Shown here: positions 9,466 to 20,103 of the stretch, in pieces
Numbering within the stretch: the first letter of the stretch is position 1
Layout: each line of letters begins with the position of its first letter
NCBI RefSeq assembly: GCF_913062585.1
Contig: NZ_CAJXWX010000025.1
Span: 1-64,000, forward strand
Length of the DNA: 64,000 bases
Origin: an uncultured Sphingomonas sp.
Lineage (GTDB): Bacteria; Pseudomonadota; Alphaproteobacteria; Sphingomonadales; Sphingomonadaceae
Direction of reading: 5' to 3'
Notes under the pieces: generated by a model
The model's input: the letters and a program-made list of their open reading frames with translations, nothing else
What the model was told of the DNA's origin: nothing
Databases searched by the model: none
Position numbers and translations under genes: made by a program

Positions 9466-10362
9466 TCACGCCCGGTCGAGATACCGGTGCAGGAAACGAG
9501 TCGTTCGGTCCCAGGCCTGCCCCGCCGCCGCCGCGTCATAGCGCGCCGCCGCGCTGTCATTGTTAAAGGCATGGTCGACGCCCGGATAGGTAAAGGCCTC
9601 GACCGGCCGCCCGGCCGCCTTGAGCGCCGCGACCCAGGGTTCGCCGGTCGCGTTCACCCGCGCATCCTTGCCCGCATAATGGAGCATCAGGGGGGCGCGT
9701 ACCTTCACGGCCTCGGACGGATCGGGCGCGGGGCCGTAATAGGCGACGCCCGCCGCCAAAGCCGGTCCCGCTGCGACGGCCAACCGGTTGACGAACGCCC
9801 CGCCCCAGCAAAAGCCGACCACCCCGACCTTGCCCGTGCCGCTCCTGTCGGCGGCGGCATGCGCCATCATCGCCTGAGCCTGTTTCAGCGCCAGATCATA
9901 GTCGAGCGAACCGATCAGCGTGCGCGCCTTGTCCTCGTCCGGCGGCGTGCCCCCTTGCGGTGCGAGCAGATCGGGGGCGATAGCGTGGAAGCCCGACAGC
10001 GCCAGCCGCCGCGCGACATCCTCGATATGCGGGGTCAGCCCGCGATTCTCATGGATGACCAGCACGGTGCCCAGGCGTTTCCGGCTGGCCTTGGGGGTCG
10101 CAATATAAGCGGCCGAGCGCGCGCCCGCCTCCATCCCCTCGCGCCGGTCGATGCGCAGTCGCGCGTCATGCGGATCGGTGATCGCCGCCGCAGCCGGGCT
10201 GGCGGCGATGCCCAGAATCAGCGCCTCGGCCGCCGCCGCCGATCCGGCCAGCGCGGTCATCTGGCGCAGCAGTGTCCGCCGGTCGTGATGCTCATGGGTG
10301 AAGGCGTCGTAGATCCGGACGGCCCGGTCGTGCAGCGCATCGGTCGGGGGGATATCGGTCAT
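9466..10362 (-). CDS. Dienelactone hydrolase family protein, probably exported
   Basis: An alpha/beta hydrolase of the dienelactone hydrolase type, 298 aa. The nucleophile elbow GFCWGG supplies the catalytic cysteine, and the other triad members are the Asp of AGKDARV and the His of GVDHAF. The N-terminus HDRRTLLRQMTALAGSAAAA resembles a twin-arginine signal with a weak hydrophobic core, so periplasmic location is possible. I chose the ATG placed 8 nt after GGAGG; the ATG overlapping that GGAGG is less likely. It lies 28 nt downstream of nothing on its strand except the repeats to the right, and precedes the GST gene, perhaps as a two-gene unit. Substrate unknown. Confidence 0.85.
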   Translation of the reverse strand: MTDIPPTDALHDRAVRIYDAFTHEHHDRRTLLRQMTALAGSAAAAEALILGIAASPAAAAITDPHDARLRIDRREGMEAGARSAAYIATPKASRKRLGTVLVIHENRGLTPHIEDVARRLALSGFHAIAPDLLAPQGGTPPDEDKARTLIGSLDYDLALKQAQAMMAHAAADRSGTGKVGVVGFCWGGAFVNRLAVAAGPALAAGVAYYGPAPDPSEAVKVRAPLMLHYAGKDARVNATGEPWVAALKAAGRPVEAFTYPGVDHAFNNDSAAARYDAAAAGQAWDRTTRFLHRYLDRA

Positions 10363-10615
10363 GCGGGCATCCTCCACTCATGGTCGCGGGTCCGGCATCG
10401 GCGCCGGTATTTTTGCGATCCTGATGGCGAGCTTAGTGGGGTGCGAGGGTTGGAGCTAGGGGTGAATGGATGGGGTCGGGACGTGGCCTTCGACTTCGCT
10501 CAGGCTGAACGGAATGAGGGGGGTACGCTCCTTCACTCTTAACGCGTAAAACCCACCCCAACCTCCGTTCACGCTGAGCGAAGTCGAAGCGCACGGAATG
10601 GCGCCCGCCTCCCAA
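10363..10615. repeat. Intergenic region with paired family A repeats
   Basis: The gap holds an inverted family A copy (about 10484-10512) and a forward copy (about 10565-10594), separated by some 52 nt. The two can pair as a long imperfect hairpin in RNA or DNA. No gene or other element is seen in this stretch. Confidence 0.75.
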
Positions 10616-10651
10616 CAAAAAGGCCACCCCCTTTCGGAGATGGCCCTTTTG
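10616..10651 (-). terminator. Intrinsic terminator of ftsH
   Basis: GGCCA (10622-10626) pairs with TGGCC (10641-10645), extended by an A-run on the left and TTTT on the right, with one mismatch. Read on the minus strand the stem is followed by a run of T, as expected for termination of the ftsH transcript whose stop codon is 18 nt away. The symmetry would allow it to work in both directions. Confidence 0.7.
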
Positions 10652-10668
10652 TCAGCTTTGCTGGAAGA

Positions 10669-12636
<1,968 letters not shown>

Positions 12637-12762
12637 CGGTGCCGGATACCTTTCAGCCTCCAAGATAGGCATGACGAGGTTAATGGCAATGGAACAAGAC
12701 CGATCATTGTGATCGGTGAGATGCGATCCTTTCCAAGCCGTATTTGAGAAGGATCGCGATGT

Positions 12763-13755
12763 TTAGCCCGTCTTGCGCGGCGGTGCGGGGCGGAAGCGCC
12801 AGACGCCGGAACGGACGCTGCCGATCACGCCCGCCTGGGTCGCGCGGCTCCCTTGCATCAGCGCGTCGAGCAGCTTCTCGATATTGCTCGCCTCGCTCCA
12901 GGCGGGGGCTTCGATCCCCGCCGCCCGGCGCACCGTGCCGATCGCGCGCCGCACCAGCCGCCGCCCCAGTTCGCGCGGCAGGTCGGCGGCCTGGATACGG
13001 ACATTGTCGCCCTCGACCTGCGCCCGCTCCTGCCACAGCCAATCGACGGTCGCGCGCAGATCGCCGTCCGCCTCGGCCAGCTGCGCCGCCGCACGCGCCA
13101 GTTGCGCGACGCCCAGCCATTCATGGCCGTCCAGCAGCTGGCGGAACCGGGTGCGGTCGTGGCGCGGATCGTGATTGGCGGGATCGTCGACAAAGGGCGC
13201 CTCGGCCCGGCGGACGATCTGGCGCAGCTCGGCCCGGCGCCAGTCGAGCAGCGGGCGCAGCACGACCGCATCGGCGATCACGGTCCGCGCGCGCACCCCG
13301 GACAGGCCCGACAATCCCGACCCGCGTGCCGCGCGCATCAGAAAAGTCTCCGCCTGATCGTCGGCATGATGGGCGGTCAGGATCGCCGCCGCACCCATCG
13401 CCTTCGCCTGAGCGGCCAGCAGGGCGTAGCGGGCGTCGCGCGCCTGGGACTGGATGCTCGCGCCCTCGATCGGCGTCGCGGGGCGCAGGGCATGATGCGG
13501 CACGCCCAGCTTCGCACAATGCCCGGCGACCATCCGTACCTCGTCGGCGGCCTCGGGACGCAGGCCATGGTCGACCGTCGCCACCGCGATCCGCCCCGGC
13601 AGCGCCGCCGCCGCCAAGGTCAGCATCGCCATGCTGTCGGGCCCACCCGATACGGCGAGCAGCAATGGCCCAAGCGAGGATTGCGGATCGAAAAGAAGCG
13701 TCAGGTCGGCGGCGAAGCGCGCGATCTGATCGTCGGCCGTGGCATCGGTGGCCAT
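12763..13755 (-). CDS. tilS: tRNA(Ile)-lysidine synthase
   Basis: Modifies the wobble cytidine of tRNA-Ile(CAU) to lysidine using ATP and lysine, changing the codon read from AUG to AUA. The N-type ATP-pyrophosphatase P-loop SGGPDS lies at residues 36-41 and the family signature HHADDQAETFLMRAARGSGLSGL follows in the middle. The C-terminus is short (330 aa in total), lacking much of the large C-terminal domain of the E. coli enzyme, as in other alphaproteobacteria. I chose the ATG after a GAGAG Shine-Dalgarno; an in-frame upstream start is possible. Confidence 0.94.
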   Translation of the reverse strand: MATDATADDQIARFAADLTLLFDPQSSLGPLLLAVSGGPDSMAMLTLAAAALPGRIAVATVDHGLRPEAADEVRMVAGHCAKLGVPHHALRPATPIEGASIQSQARDARYALLAAQAKAMGAAAILTAHHADDQAETFLMRAARGSGLSGLSGVRARTVIADAVVLRPLLDWRRAELRQIVRRAEAPFVDDPANHDPRHDRTRFRQLLDGHEWLGVAQLARAAAQLAEADGDLRATVDWLWQERAQVEGDNVRIQAADLPRELGRRLVRRAIGTVRRAAGIEAPAWSEASNIEKLLDALMQGSRATQAGVIGSVRSGVWRFRPAPPRKTG

Positions 13756-14149
13756 GATGCTCTCAAAACTGGTCAGGGATGCGCCCGCTCTGGCCCTTCC
13801 GGGGAGCGCGCGCAAGGGGTTTTGCGCCGGTTGGCCGGTCTGCGGGCGGGTCTAGGGCCGATCGACATTCATGAGGCTTGTCCCTTCCCTCGCCCCTGGA
13901 CAGGGGAAAGGGTTAGCGAAGCTTGCCAGTTTACTGGCTAGCGCAGCTTGGGTGAGGGGTCGAGCGAGCCCGAAGGGCTCGCGCGCTCGGTCCCCGAGCG
14001 CCCACCCCTCACCCAGCTCCGACTAGGCCTTTGCTCTCGCAAAGACCAAGTCTGCGCAACCCTCTCCCCTCAGAGAGGGGCGAGGGAAAGAACGGGCGAT
14101 CCTGAAAGCGATCCGGCGCCAAATCCTCCCCTTGCGGGGAGGAGCGGCT
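13756..14149. repeat. Intergenic region with GC-rich repeats (family C)
   Basis: The gap between cpoB and tilS holds a composite of short palindromes (about 13881-14094): CCTCGCCCCTGGACAGGGG at one end, CCTCTCCCCTCAGAGAGGGG at the other, and complementary GGTGAGGGG / CCCCTCACC arms that would fold the middle into one large hairpin. Similar CCCTCCC-type elements occur at 45041-45170 and 52129-52261. No gene is seen. Confidence 0.65.
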
Positions 14150-15088
14150 TTACTGGCACTTGGCGCCGGTGCGTCCTGCAGCGATCTGCGCCTTCATCGC
14201 GGCGGACAGCTTGGCGCCATACACGTCGCTCAGCTCGTCATAGACCTTGCAGGCATCGGCAGGCTTGTTGAGCTTGGTCAGCGCCTGGCCCAGATAGAGA
14301 AGGCTCTCCGGCGCGCGCTCACCGTCCGGGAATTTCTTGTAATTCTCATAGAATGCCATCGAGGCCAGGCTGGGCTTGCCCGAGTCGAGATAGGTACGAC
14401 CCAGCAGATTCTGCGCATAGCTGGCACGGCGGCTCTTGGGATAGTCGGCGACGACCTTCTTCAGCGCCGCTTCCGCCTCTGGGTAACGCTTGGCCTGCCA
14501 CAGGCGATAGCCGTAGAGATAGGCGTCCTCGGCCGCATCGCCCGTCGACGGCTTCTCGACCACCGCACCAGCGGCCGCAGGGGACGCCGCAGCGGTGTCG
14601 CCGGTGACGACGGAGGGTGCCGCAGGCGTCTTGACGGGGCGCGTCGGGGTCGCGGCAGGCGCGGACGTGTCGAGCGGCGCGCTCTGGCCGGCGGGCGCGA
14701 TCGGTGCAGGGCCTGCTTCCAGCGCCTTCAGCCGGGCCTCGGTCGCGCGCTTATAGGCGTCGAACTGGTCCTGAAGCTGGCGGGTGCGATAGCCATTCTG
14801 CTCGATCTGGCCGGTCAGCCCGGCCATCTGCTCCTCGAGCGAGGTGACGCGCGAGGTCAGGTCGGTCAGCGCGCTGGAGGCGGGGACGCCCGGCGCCTGG
14901 GCCTGGGTCTGGGGCGCGGTGATCTCGGGCTGGACATAGCCGCCCGCGCCGCCGGGGAAGACCTTGCGCTGCACGGCGCGCATCTCGCTTTCCAGCTTGG
15001 TGACGCGGCCCTCGACATTGGACTGGGCCATGGCGGCGGTCGGCAGGATCATCACGGCCGCGACCCCGGCCAGCAACAGGTTACGCAT
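14150..15088 (-). CDS. cpoB: Cell division coordinator CpoB (YbgF), Tol-Pal system
   Basis: Periplasmic protein that couples the Tol-Pal machine with peptidoglycan synthesis during constriction. The 312 residues start with a signal peptide (LLLAGVAAVMILPTAAMAQ), then an N-terminal coiled coil (VEGRVTKLESEMRAVQRKV and a second stretch SRVTSLEEQMAGLTGQIEQ), a Pro/Ala/Thr-rich linker, and C-terminal TPR repeats (EDAYLYGYRLWQAKRYPEAE, SYAQNLLGRTYLDSGKPSLA, ESLLYLGQALTKLNKPADAC). The start ATG lies 6 nt after GGGGGTG; a GTG three codons upstream is an alternative. The tol-pal genes themselves are not in the window; tilS follows downstream. Confidence 0.93.
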   Translation of the reverse strand: MRNLLLAGVAAVMILPTAAMAQSNVEGRVTKLESEMRAVQRKVFPGGAGGYVQPEITAPQTQAQAPGVPASSALTDLTSRVTSLEEQMAGLTGQIEQNGYRTRQLQDQFDAYKRATEARLKALEAGPAPIAPAGQSAPLDTSAPAATPTRPVKTPAAPSVVTGDTAAASPAAAGAVVEKPSTGDAAEDAYLYGYRLWQAKRYPEAEAALKKVVADYPKSRRASYAQNLLGRTYLDSGKPSLASMAFYENYKKFPDGERAPESLLYLGQALTKLNKPADACKVYDELSDVYGAKLSAAMKAQIAAGRTGAKCQ

Positions 15089-15180
15089 CGGTTTCACCCC
15101 CGGTGGGCTGATTGTTGAAGCGACAGGCCATGGTACATGCCCCGTCCCGGCTGTCTCCAGCCTTAAAATACAGGGATTGC

Positions 15181-16134
15181 CTACAGATCGGCGGGCGCCG
15201 TAGCGGCCGGGGTCGGTGACGCGGCCGGAGCAGGCGCGGCGGTCGTGGTGCCACCCGTATCGCCCCGGCTTTCCTCTGTGCGCCGTGCCGGACGCTCGCG
15301 CGACGTGCTGCGGGCAGCGGGCGTCGGCGCCCCGGCGAGCACCGGGGCGCCCGACAGGCGCGCGGCGATCGCCTGCGGGTTCAGCGGCACGTCCTTGATC
15401 GCGCGCGATCCGTCGCCCAGCGGCGGGATCGGCTTGCCGTCCAGCGTCACGCTCAGCTTGTCGGGGCGGCCGACATTGAGCAGCGGCCCCTTGGCCGTGG
15501 CGGGCACCTCATAGCTTTCGCCGGGCTTCAGCGTGCCCATCTTCAGCGTGACATTATCCGCGTCATAGACGCGCAGCCAGACATCGCCGTTGGCGGTCAG
15601 CACGACCTTGCCCGCCGCGACCGGAGTCGGGCTGGGTGCAGGTGCGGGCGCAGCGCCGGTCGCATTGGCGAGCGGGGTCGCAGCGGGCACGTCCTGCGCG
15701 GTGCGATCGCGGCGGAACAGGTCGGTGCCGTACCAGAGCCCGGCGATGATCAGCAAAGCCAGCGCGAGGCCGACGCCCACGATCGCCAGCCCACGGGGCG
15801 GCACGCGGGCGGGATCGGCGATATCCTGCGGCACATATTCGGTGACGCGGCGACCGAACCGGTCGACATCGGCGCGCACCGCCTGCGCGATCGCGACCTC
15901 GTCCGCGCCGACCGCGCGGGCATAGGCCTTGGCGAAGCCGACCGCATAGGTCGCCGAAGGCAGGCTCTGATAATCGGAGGCCTCGATCGCCGCGAGATGA
16001 CGGCTGGGGATGCGCGTCCGCGCACCGATATCGCCCAGAGAAAGCCCCTGCGCCTCACGCGCCGCGCGCAGGACGTCACCGGCGCGGGCAGGTGCCGCCG
16101 GTGCGGCATCGTGGCCGGGATTGACCTCGTCCAT
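15181..16134 (-). CDS. RodZ-like membrane protein with N-terminal helix-turn-helix
   Basis: A 317-residue protein with an N-terminal cro/CI-type helix-turn-helix (GDVLRAAREAQGLSLGDIGA then RTRIPSRHLAAIE), a juxtamembrane basic region, one transmembrane helix (GLAIVGVGLALALLIIAGLW), and a periplasmic C-terminal domain of the DUF4115 type (GDVWLRVYDADNVTLKMGTL). This is the RodZ/MreB-associated architecture; RodZ organises the elongasome. The final 60 residues are low-complexity Ala/Pro/Thr. The start follows a GGAG Shine-Dalgarno. It is transcribed with ptsP upstream (92 nt gap) and is followed by cpoB, another envelope gene. Confidence 0.8.
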   Translation of the reverse strand: MDEVNPGHDAAPAAPARAGDVLRAAREAQGLSLGDIGARTRIPSRHLAAIEASDYQSLPSATYAVGFAKAYARAVGADEVAIAQAVRADVDRFGRRVTEYVPQDIADPARVPPRGLAIVGVGLALALLIIAGLWYGTDLFRRDRTAQDVPAATPLANATGAAPAPAPSPTPVAAGKVVLTANGDVWLRVYDADNVTLKMGTLKPGESYEVPATAKGPLLNVGRPDKLSVTLDGKPIPPLGDGSRAIKDVPLNPQAIAARLSGAPVLAGAPTPAARSTSRERPARRTEESRGDTGGTTTAAPAPAASPTPAATAPADL

Positions 16135-16225
16135 TCTCAACTCCGAAGTGACCATGGCCCACCCCATGATCGCGGTCGTTCTTTCAGAGCCCCGTGCTCA
16201 AGTCAACGCGAACCCCCGACCTATA

Positions 16226-18499
16226 TCAGGCCAATTCGACACCGTTCGTCGCAGCCCAGGCACCAAGCGCCCCGCGCATGTCGCGGACGGGATTGGCCAG
16301 CAGCCTTTCCATCTCGGCGGTGATGCCCGCACGGTCGAGCGAGCGGATCATCGCCTTGACCGGACCGACCGCCGCCGGGGTGATGGACAGCCGGTCGAGG
16401 CCCAGCCCGATCAGTGCCATCGCCTCCAGCGGCCGCCCGCCCATTTCGCCGCACACGCCCACCGGCACGCCCGCCGCGCGCGCCGGCTCGACCACCCGGC
16501 GCATGAAGCGCAGGATCGACGGGCTGAGCCAGTCGTAACGCTCGGCCAGCTTGGGGTTCGCGCGATCGGCGGCGAACAGGAACTGGGTCAGGTCGTTGGT
16601 GCCGATCGACAGGAAATCGACGTTCGGCAGGATCAGGTCGAGCTGCTCGGCCAGCGCCGGCACTTCCAGCATCGCGCCATAGCGCACGTCGAGCGGCAGG
16701 CGGCGTCCGCGCTTCCCGAGCCAGGCGCGCTGCGCCTCGAACAAGGCCTTGGCCTCATCGAACTCCCACGCCTCCGACACCATCGGGAACATGATGTGGA
16801 GCGTGCGCCCCGACCCCGCCTCGATCAGCGCGCGCGCCTGCGCCTTCATCAGGCCGTCGCGCTCCAGCGCCAGGCGCAGCGCGCGCCAGCCCATCGCCGG
16901 GTTCTCCTCGTCGCCCGCCTCGGTATTGAGATAGGGCAGCGCCTTGTCGCCGCCGATGTCGATGGTGCGGAACACCACCGGCCGGTCGCCCGCCGCCTCC
17001 ATCACGTCGCGGTACAGCCGCTGCTGCCGCTCGCGCTGCGGCAGGGTGGCGGATACCAGGAACTGGAATTCGGTGCGGAACAAGCCGATCCCGTCCGCCC
17101 CCGTCGTATCGAGGGCGGCGGCATCGTCGCGAAGCCCCGCATTGACCATCAGGGTGACGCGGTGGCCGTCCTTCGTCACCGGCGGCACATCGCGCAGCGC
17201 CGCAAAGGCCGCGCGCCGCTTCTGACGTAGCGCCAGCTTGGCCTCGAACGCTTCCTCCATCGCCGACGAGGGGCGCACCAGCACGCTGCCCTCGGTCACG
17301 TCGAGCAGCAGCTGGTCGCCGTCAGCGATCTGGCGGCGCACATCGCTGACCCGGCCCAGCACCGGCACGCCCATCGCGCGCGCGACGATGATGACATGCG
17401 CGGTCAGCGATCCTTCCTCCAGGATCACGCCCTTCAGCCGCCGCCGGTCATATTCCAGCAGTTCGGCGGGGCCCAGGTTGCGCGCGATCAGGATCGTGTC
17501 CTGGCGCAGGCCCAGCTGCGCCGCCGTGCCCATCTGACCCGACACGATGCGCAGCAGCCGGTTGGAGAGGTCCTCCAGATCGTGCATCCGGTCGGCGAGC
17601 AGCGGATCGTCGATCTGGCGCATCCGCTGGCGCGTGCGCTGCTGCACCCGCTCGATCGCCGCCTCGGCGGTCAGGCCGCTGTCGATCGCCTCGTTGATGC
17701 GGCGCGCCCAGCCCTCGTCATAGGCGAACATCTTATAGGTCTCGATGACCTCGACATGCTCGCCCGCGACGCCGAACTCGGCCTCGCGCGCCATGCGGTC
17801 GATCTGCTCGCGCATCTTGTCGAACGCGGCATAGACGCGGCGCCGCTCGGCATCGATGTCCTCGGCGACCGTGTGTTCGACGACGATGCGCGGCTGGTGA
17901 TAGACGGCAAAGCCGCTGCCCATGCCGTCGACCAGCTTCTGGCCGCCCAGCCGGATCGTCGCGGTCATCTGGGGTCGCGCACCGGCGGCGCCCGCCGCGT
18001 CGATCAGCCCGGCATTGGCGATCAGCTCGGACAGGACCATCGCGACGGTCTGCAGCGCCTCGATCTCGACATCGGCATATTTGCGCGGCTCGCTATGCTG
18101 CACCGCCAGCACGCCCACCGCCCGTTCGCGCCGGATGATCGGCACGCCCGCAAAGCTGTGGAACCGGTCCTCGCCCGTCTCGGGCTTGTAGGCGAAGTCG
18201 GGGTGGCTGGCCGCTTCGTCCAGGTTCAGCACCTCGACATCCTCGGCGATGGTGCCCACCAGCCCCTCACCCAGCGCCAGCTTGGTGACGTGCACCGCCT
18301 CCTCGGCGAGCCCACGCGTCGCGAACAGCTCCAGCACGCCTTCGCGGAGCAGATAGATGGAACAGACCTCGCTCCCGATCGCCTCGCCGATGATCTGAAC
18401 CACCTGGTTCAGCTTGGCTTGGGCGGGCGTGCGCGACGCCATCACGTCGTGGAGGCGGACGAGGATCTCGCGGGCGGATGCGGCGGCCGAAACGGGCAT
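16226..18499 (-). CDS. ptsP: PEP-protein phosphotransferase of the nitrogen PTS (EI-Ntr)
   Basis: Enzyme I of the regulatory nitrogen phosphotransferase chain; takes phosphate from PEP and passes it to NPr. The 757-residue protein has an N-terminal GAF domain (residues about 15-150), the PEP-utiliser N-domain, the phosphohistidine domain with EEGSLTAHVIIVARAMGVPV (active His), and the PEP-binding TIM barrel (GIGLFRTEFQFL, then GTNDLTQFLFAADR and VCGEMGGRP). The GAF domain distinguishes it from sugar-PTS Enzyme I. A longer frame with a TTG start adds 10 residues. A second, sugar-type Enzyme I module is fused in fruB, 6 kb away. Confidence 0.95.
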   Translation of the reverse strand: MPVSAAASAREILVRLHDVMASRTPAQAKLNQVVQIIGEAIGSEVCSIYLLREGVLELFATRGLAEEAVHVTKLALGEGLVGTIAEDVEVLNLDEAASHPDFAYKPETGEDRFHSFAGVPIIRRERAVGVLAVQHSEPRKYADVEIEALQTVAMVLSELIANAGLIDAAGAAGARPQMTATIRLGGQKLVDGMGSGFAVYHQPRIVVEHTVAEDIDAERRRVYAAFDKMREQIDRMAREAEFGVAGEHVEVIETYKMFAYDEGWARRINEAIDSGLTAEAAIERVQQRTRQRMRQIDDPLLADRMHDLEDLSNRLLRIVSGQMGTAAQLGLRQDTILIARNLGPAELLEYDRRRLKGVILEEGSLTAHVIIVARAMGVPVLGRVSDVRRQIADGDQLLLDVTEGSVLVRPSSAMEEAFEAKLALRQKRRAAFAALRDVPPVTKDGHRVTLMVNAGLRDDAAALDTTGADGIGLFRTEFQFLVSATLPQRERQQRLYRDVMEAAGDRPVVFRTIDIGGDKALPYLNTEAGDEENPAMGWRALRLALERDGLMKAQARALIEAGSGRTLHIMFPMVSEAWEFDEAKALFEAQRAWLGKRGRRLPLDVRYGAMLEVPALAEQLDLILPNVDFLSIGTNDLTQFLFAADRANPKLAERYDWLSPSILRFMRRVVEPARAAGVPVGVCGEMGGRPLEAMALIGLGLDRLSITPAAVGPVKAMIRSLDRAGITAEMERLLANPVRDMRGALGAWAATNGVELA

Positions 18500-18631
18500 G
18501 GCGACAGGGCTAACAGACCCGGTGCGCAAGTGTCATGCCCTAATATCGCAGCGGGGGTATTTCCTGGGGCGAGGCCGGGGCCACCGGATGATCGGTAACC
18601 CCGGCCTCGGCCTCGGCCTCGGCCGCGTCGT

Positions 18632-20053
18632 TCAGTCGCGCCGCGCCAGGCCGATCAGGGTCGGCGCGTCGATGGTGAACTTGAAGCCGAAGACCAGCGC
18701 GTTGGGGATGTTGGTCCGACGGAAGGGCAGCCCGGTCTGGTCGGGATGCAGGATATACTGGACGTTGGGCGAGATACGGACGGCCGGGCCGATCTGCGCG
18801 CCGTAGGCCAGCTCCATCATATACTGGTTGCGCCGGATGTTCGCATCGCCTCCAGCTGCCACCCGCGCCGCACGCATCCGCGCCATCGCGAGGTCGGAGA
18901 AGCTCTGCTGGTTGATGACGAAGCCGATCGTGTCCTGGTCGCGGCCCGGGACCGTACCGGTCTGGAGCAGGCCCAGCTCCAGGAAGTGCCGCTCCTCGAC
19001 GCGCCCCGACAGGTTGGTCATCGCGACGCCGAACACGCCGAGCCCACGATGCGAGTTCATGTCCGGCCGGGTCAGCATCTGGTCGAACCGCGCATAGATG
19101 CCGCTGCGCCCCTTCAGCGTCGCCGCCGGACGCCCGCTCAGGATCGCGACGCCGCCCCGGTCGTCGCGCAGCGGATCGGCATAGTCGCCCCGGTCGACCC
19201 AGCCGCCCAGGATATAATGGCGCGGCAGCCGGTCGGTCTGATAGTCCGATGCATAGCCCAGTTCATAGGGCACGATGAAGCCGGTGCCGCCCTTGAAGCT
19301 CAGGCTGAAGCCATTGTCGTCGGCACGCTTGCGGTTGGGATTGACCTCATAGATGCCCGCATGGGCGAACCAGTGGTCGGCCACCGTCACCTTGGCTTTG
19401 GCCATCCAGCTCGACGCCGGGAAATAGGTGAAGTTGCTGTTCTTGAAGACGAAGGTCGGATTGCCGCAGGCCGAGTTCGTCTGGAAGTTACAGTAATAGG
19501 GCGAGTTCAGGAAGTGGATGTTCGCCTGGCTCTTGCCCGCCTCGATATCGAGCGCGCCGTCGAACAGCTTCTGCTCCCAGGTCAAGATGGCGAGATGGGT
19601 GTTCTGGGTGCCCCAGACTTCCTGGACCGAGGTGTTGTTGCCGATCGCGATCTGCGACAGGCTCTGGCCGTGGCGATTGGTGATCGCCAGGTGCAGGCCG
19701 CCGCCCGAAATCCCGGCGATCTTCTCGAAGTCGAGATCGGCGCCGACATAGATCTGCCCGGTATAGGCCGCCTTCTGCGCAAAGCCGCCGGTCGCATTGG
19801 CGGCCGCCTCGCCGGTATAGCTCAGCGCCAGGGTGATGCCGTCATCGGCCAGCGGCTGATAAGTCTCGACGCCCTTCTTCTTCTGCCCCAGGACCACCGG
19901 CACCGTCTTCGTCGCCTGTTGCGACACCTGCGGCGCCGCCGGGCCGGACGCCGTCGGCGCAGCCGCCGTCGGTACGTCCTCGGCCTGTGCACCAGACGCA
20001 GCCACTCCCATGCCCAACGCGGCAAGCGCCGCGAGGCTCTTCATTCCAGCCAT
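18632..20053 (-). CDS. Carbohydrate-selective porin, OprB family
   Basis: Outer-membrane beta-barrel, 473 aa with a clear signal peptide (MKSLAALAALGMGVAASGAQA). The mature part opens with a short Ala/Pro-rich segment and then alternating amphipathic strands; SYTGEAAANATGG, GLHLAITNRHGQSLS and the closing aromatic strand ALVFGFKFTIDAP fit OprB porins, which admit glucose, fructose and other sugars. It is the last gene of the fru operon (50 nt after fruA), so it likely supplies fructose to the PTS. A strong GGAGGGGAAGG Shine-Dalgarno precedes the ATG. A short CGGCCT tandem repeat lies just beyond its stop codon. Confidence 0.88.
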   Translation of the reverse strand: MAGMKSLAALAALGMGVAASGAQAEDVPTAAAPTASGPAAPQVSQQATKTVPVVLGQKKKGVETYQPLADDGITLALSYTGEAAANATGGFAQKAAYTGQIYVGADLDFEKIAGISGGGLHLAITNRHGQSLSQIAIGNNTSVQEVWGTQNTHLAILTWEQKLFDGALDIEAGKSQANIHFLNSPYYCNFQTNSACGNPTFVFKNSNFTYFPASSWMAKAKVTVADHWFAHAGIYEVNPNRKRADDNGFSLSFKGGTGFIVPYELGYASDYQTDRLPRHYILGGWVDRGDYADPLRDDRGGVAILSGRPAATLKGRSGIYARFDQMLTRPDMNSHRGLGVFGVAMTNLSGRVEERHFLELGLLQTGTVPGRDQDTIGFVINQQSFSDLAMARMRAARVAAGGDANIRRNQYMMELAYGAQIGPAVRISPNVQYILHPDQTGLPFRRTNIPNALVFGFKFTIDAPTLIGLARRD

Positions 20054-20103
20054 GAACCTTCCCCTCCTGGAAAATACCGCGCCCCGCGGACGGGGCGGGA
20101 CGA

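Noticed and set aside
18602..18625. CGGCCT tandem repeat between ptsP and the porin gene
   Set aside because: Fewer than four copies with an imperfect last unit; not distinct enough from GC-rich background to call.
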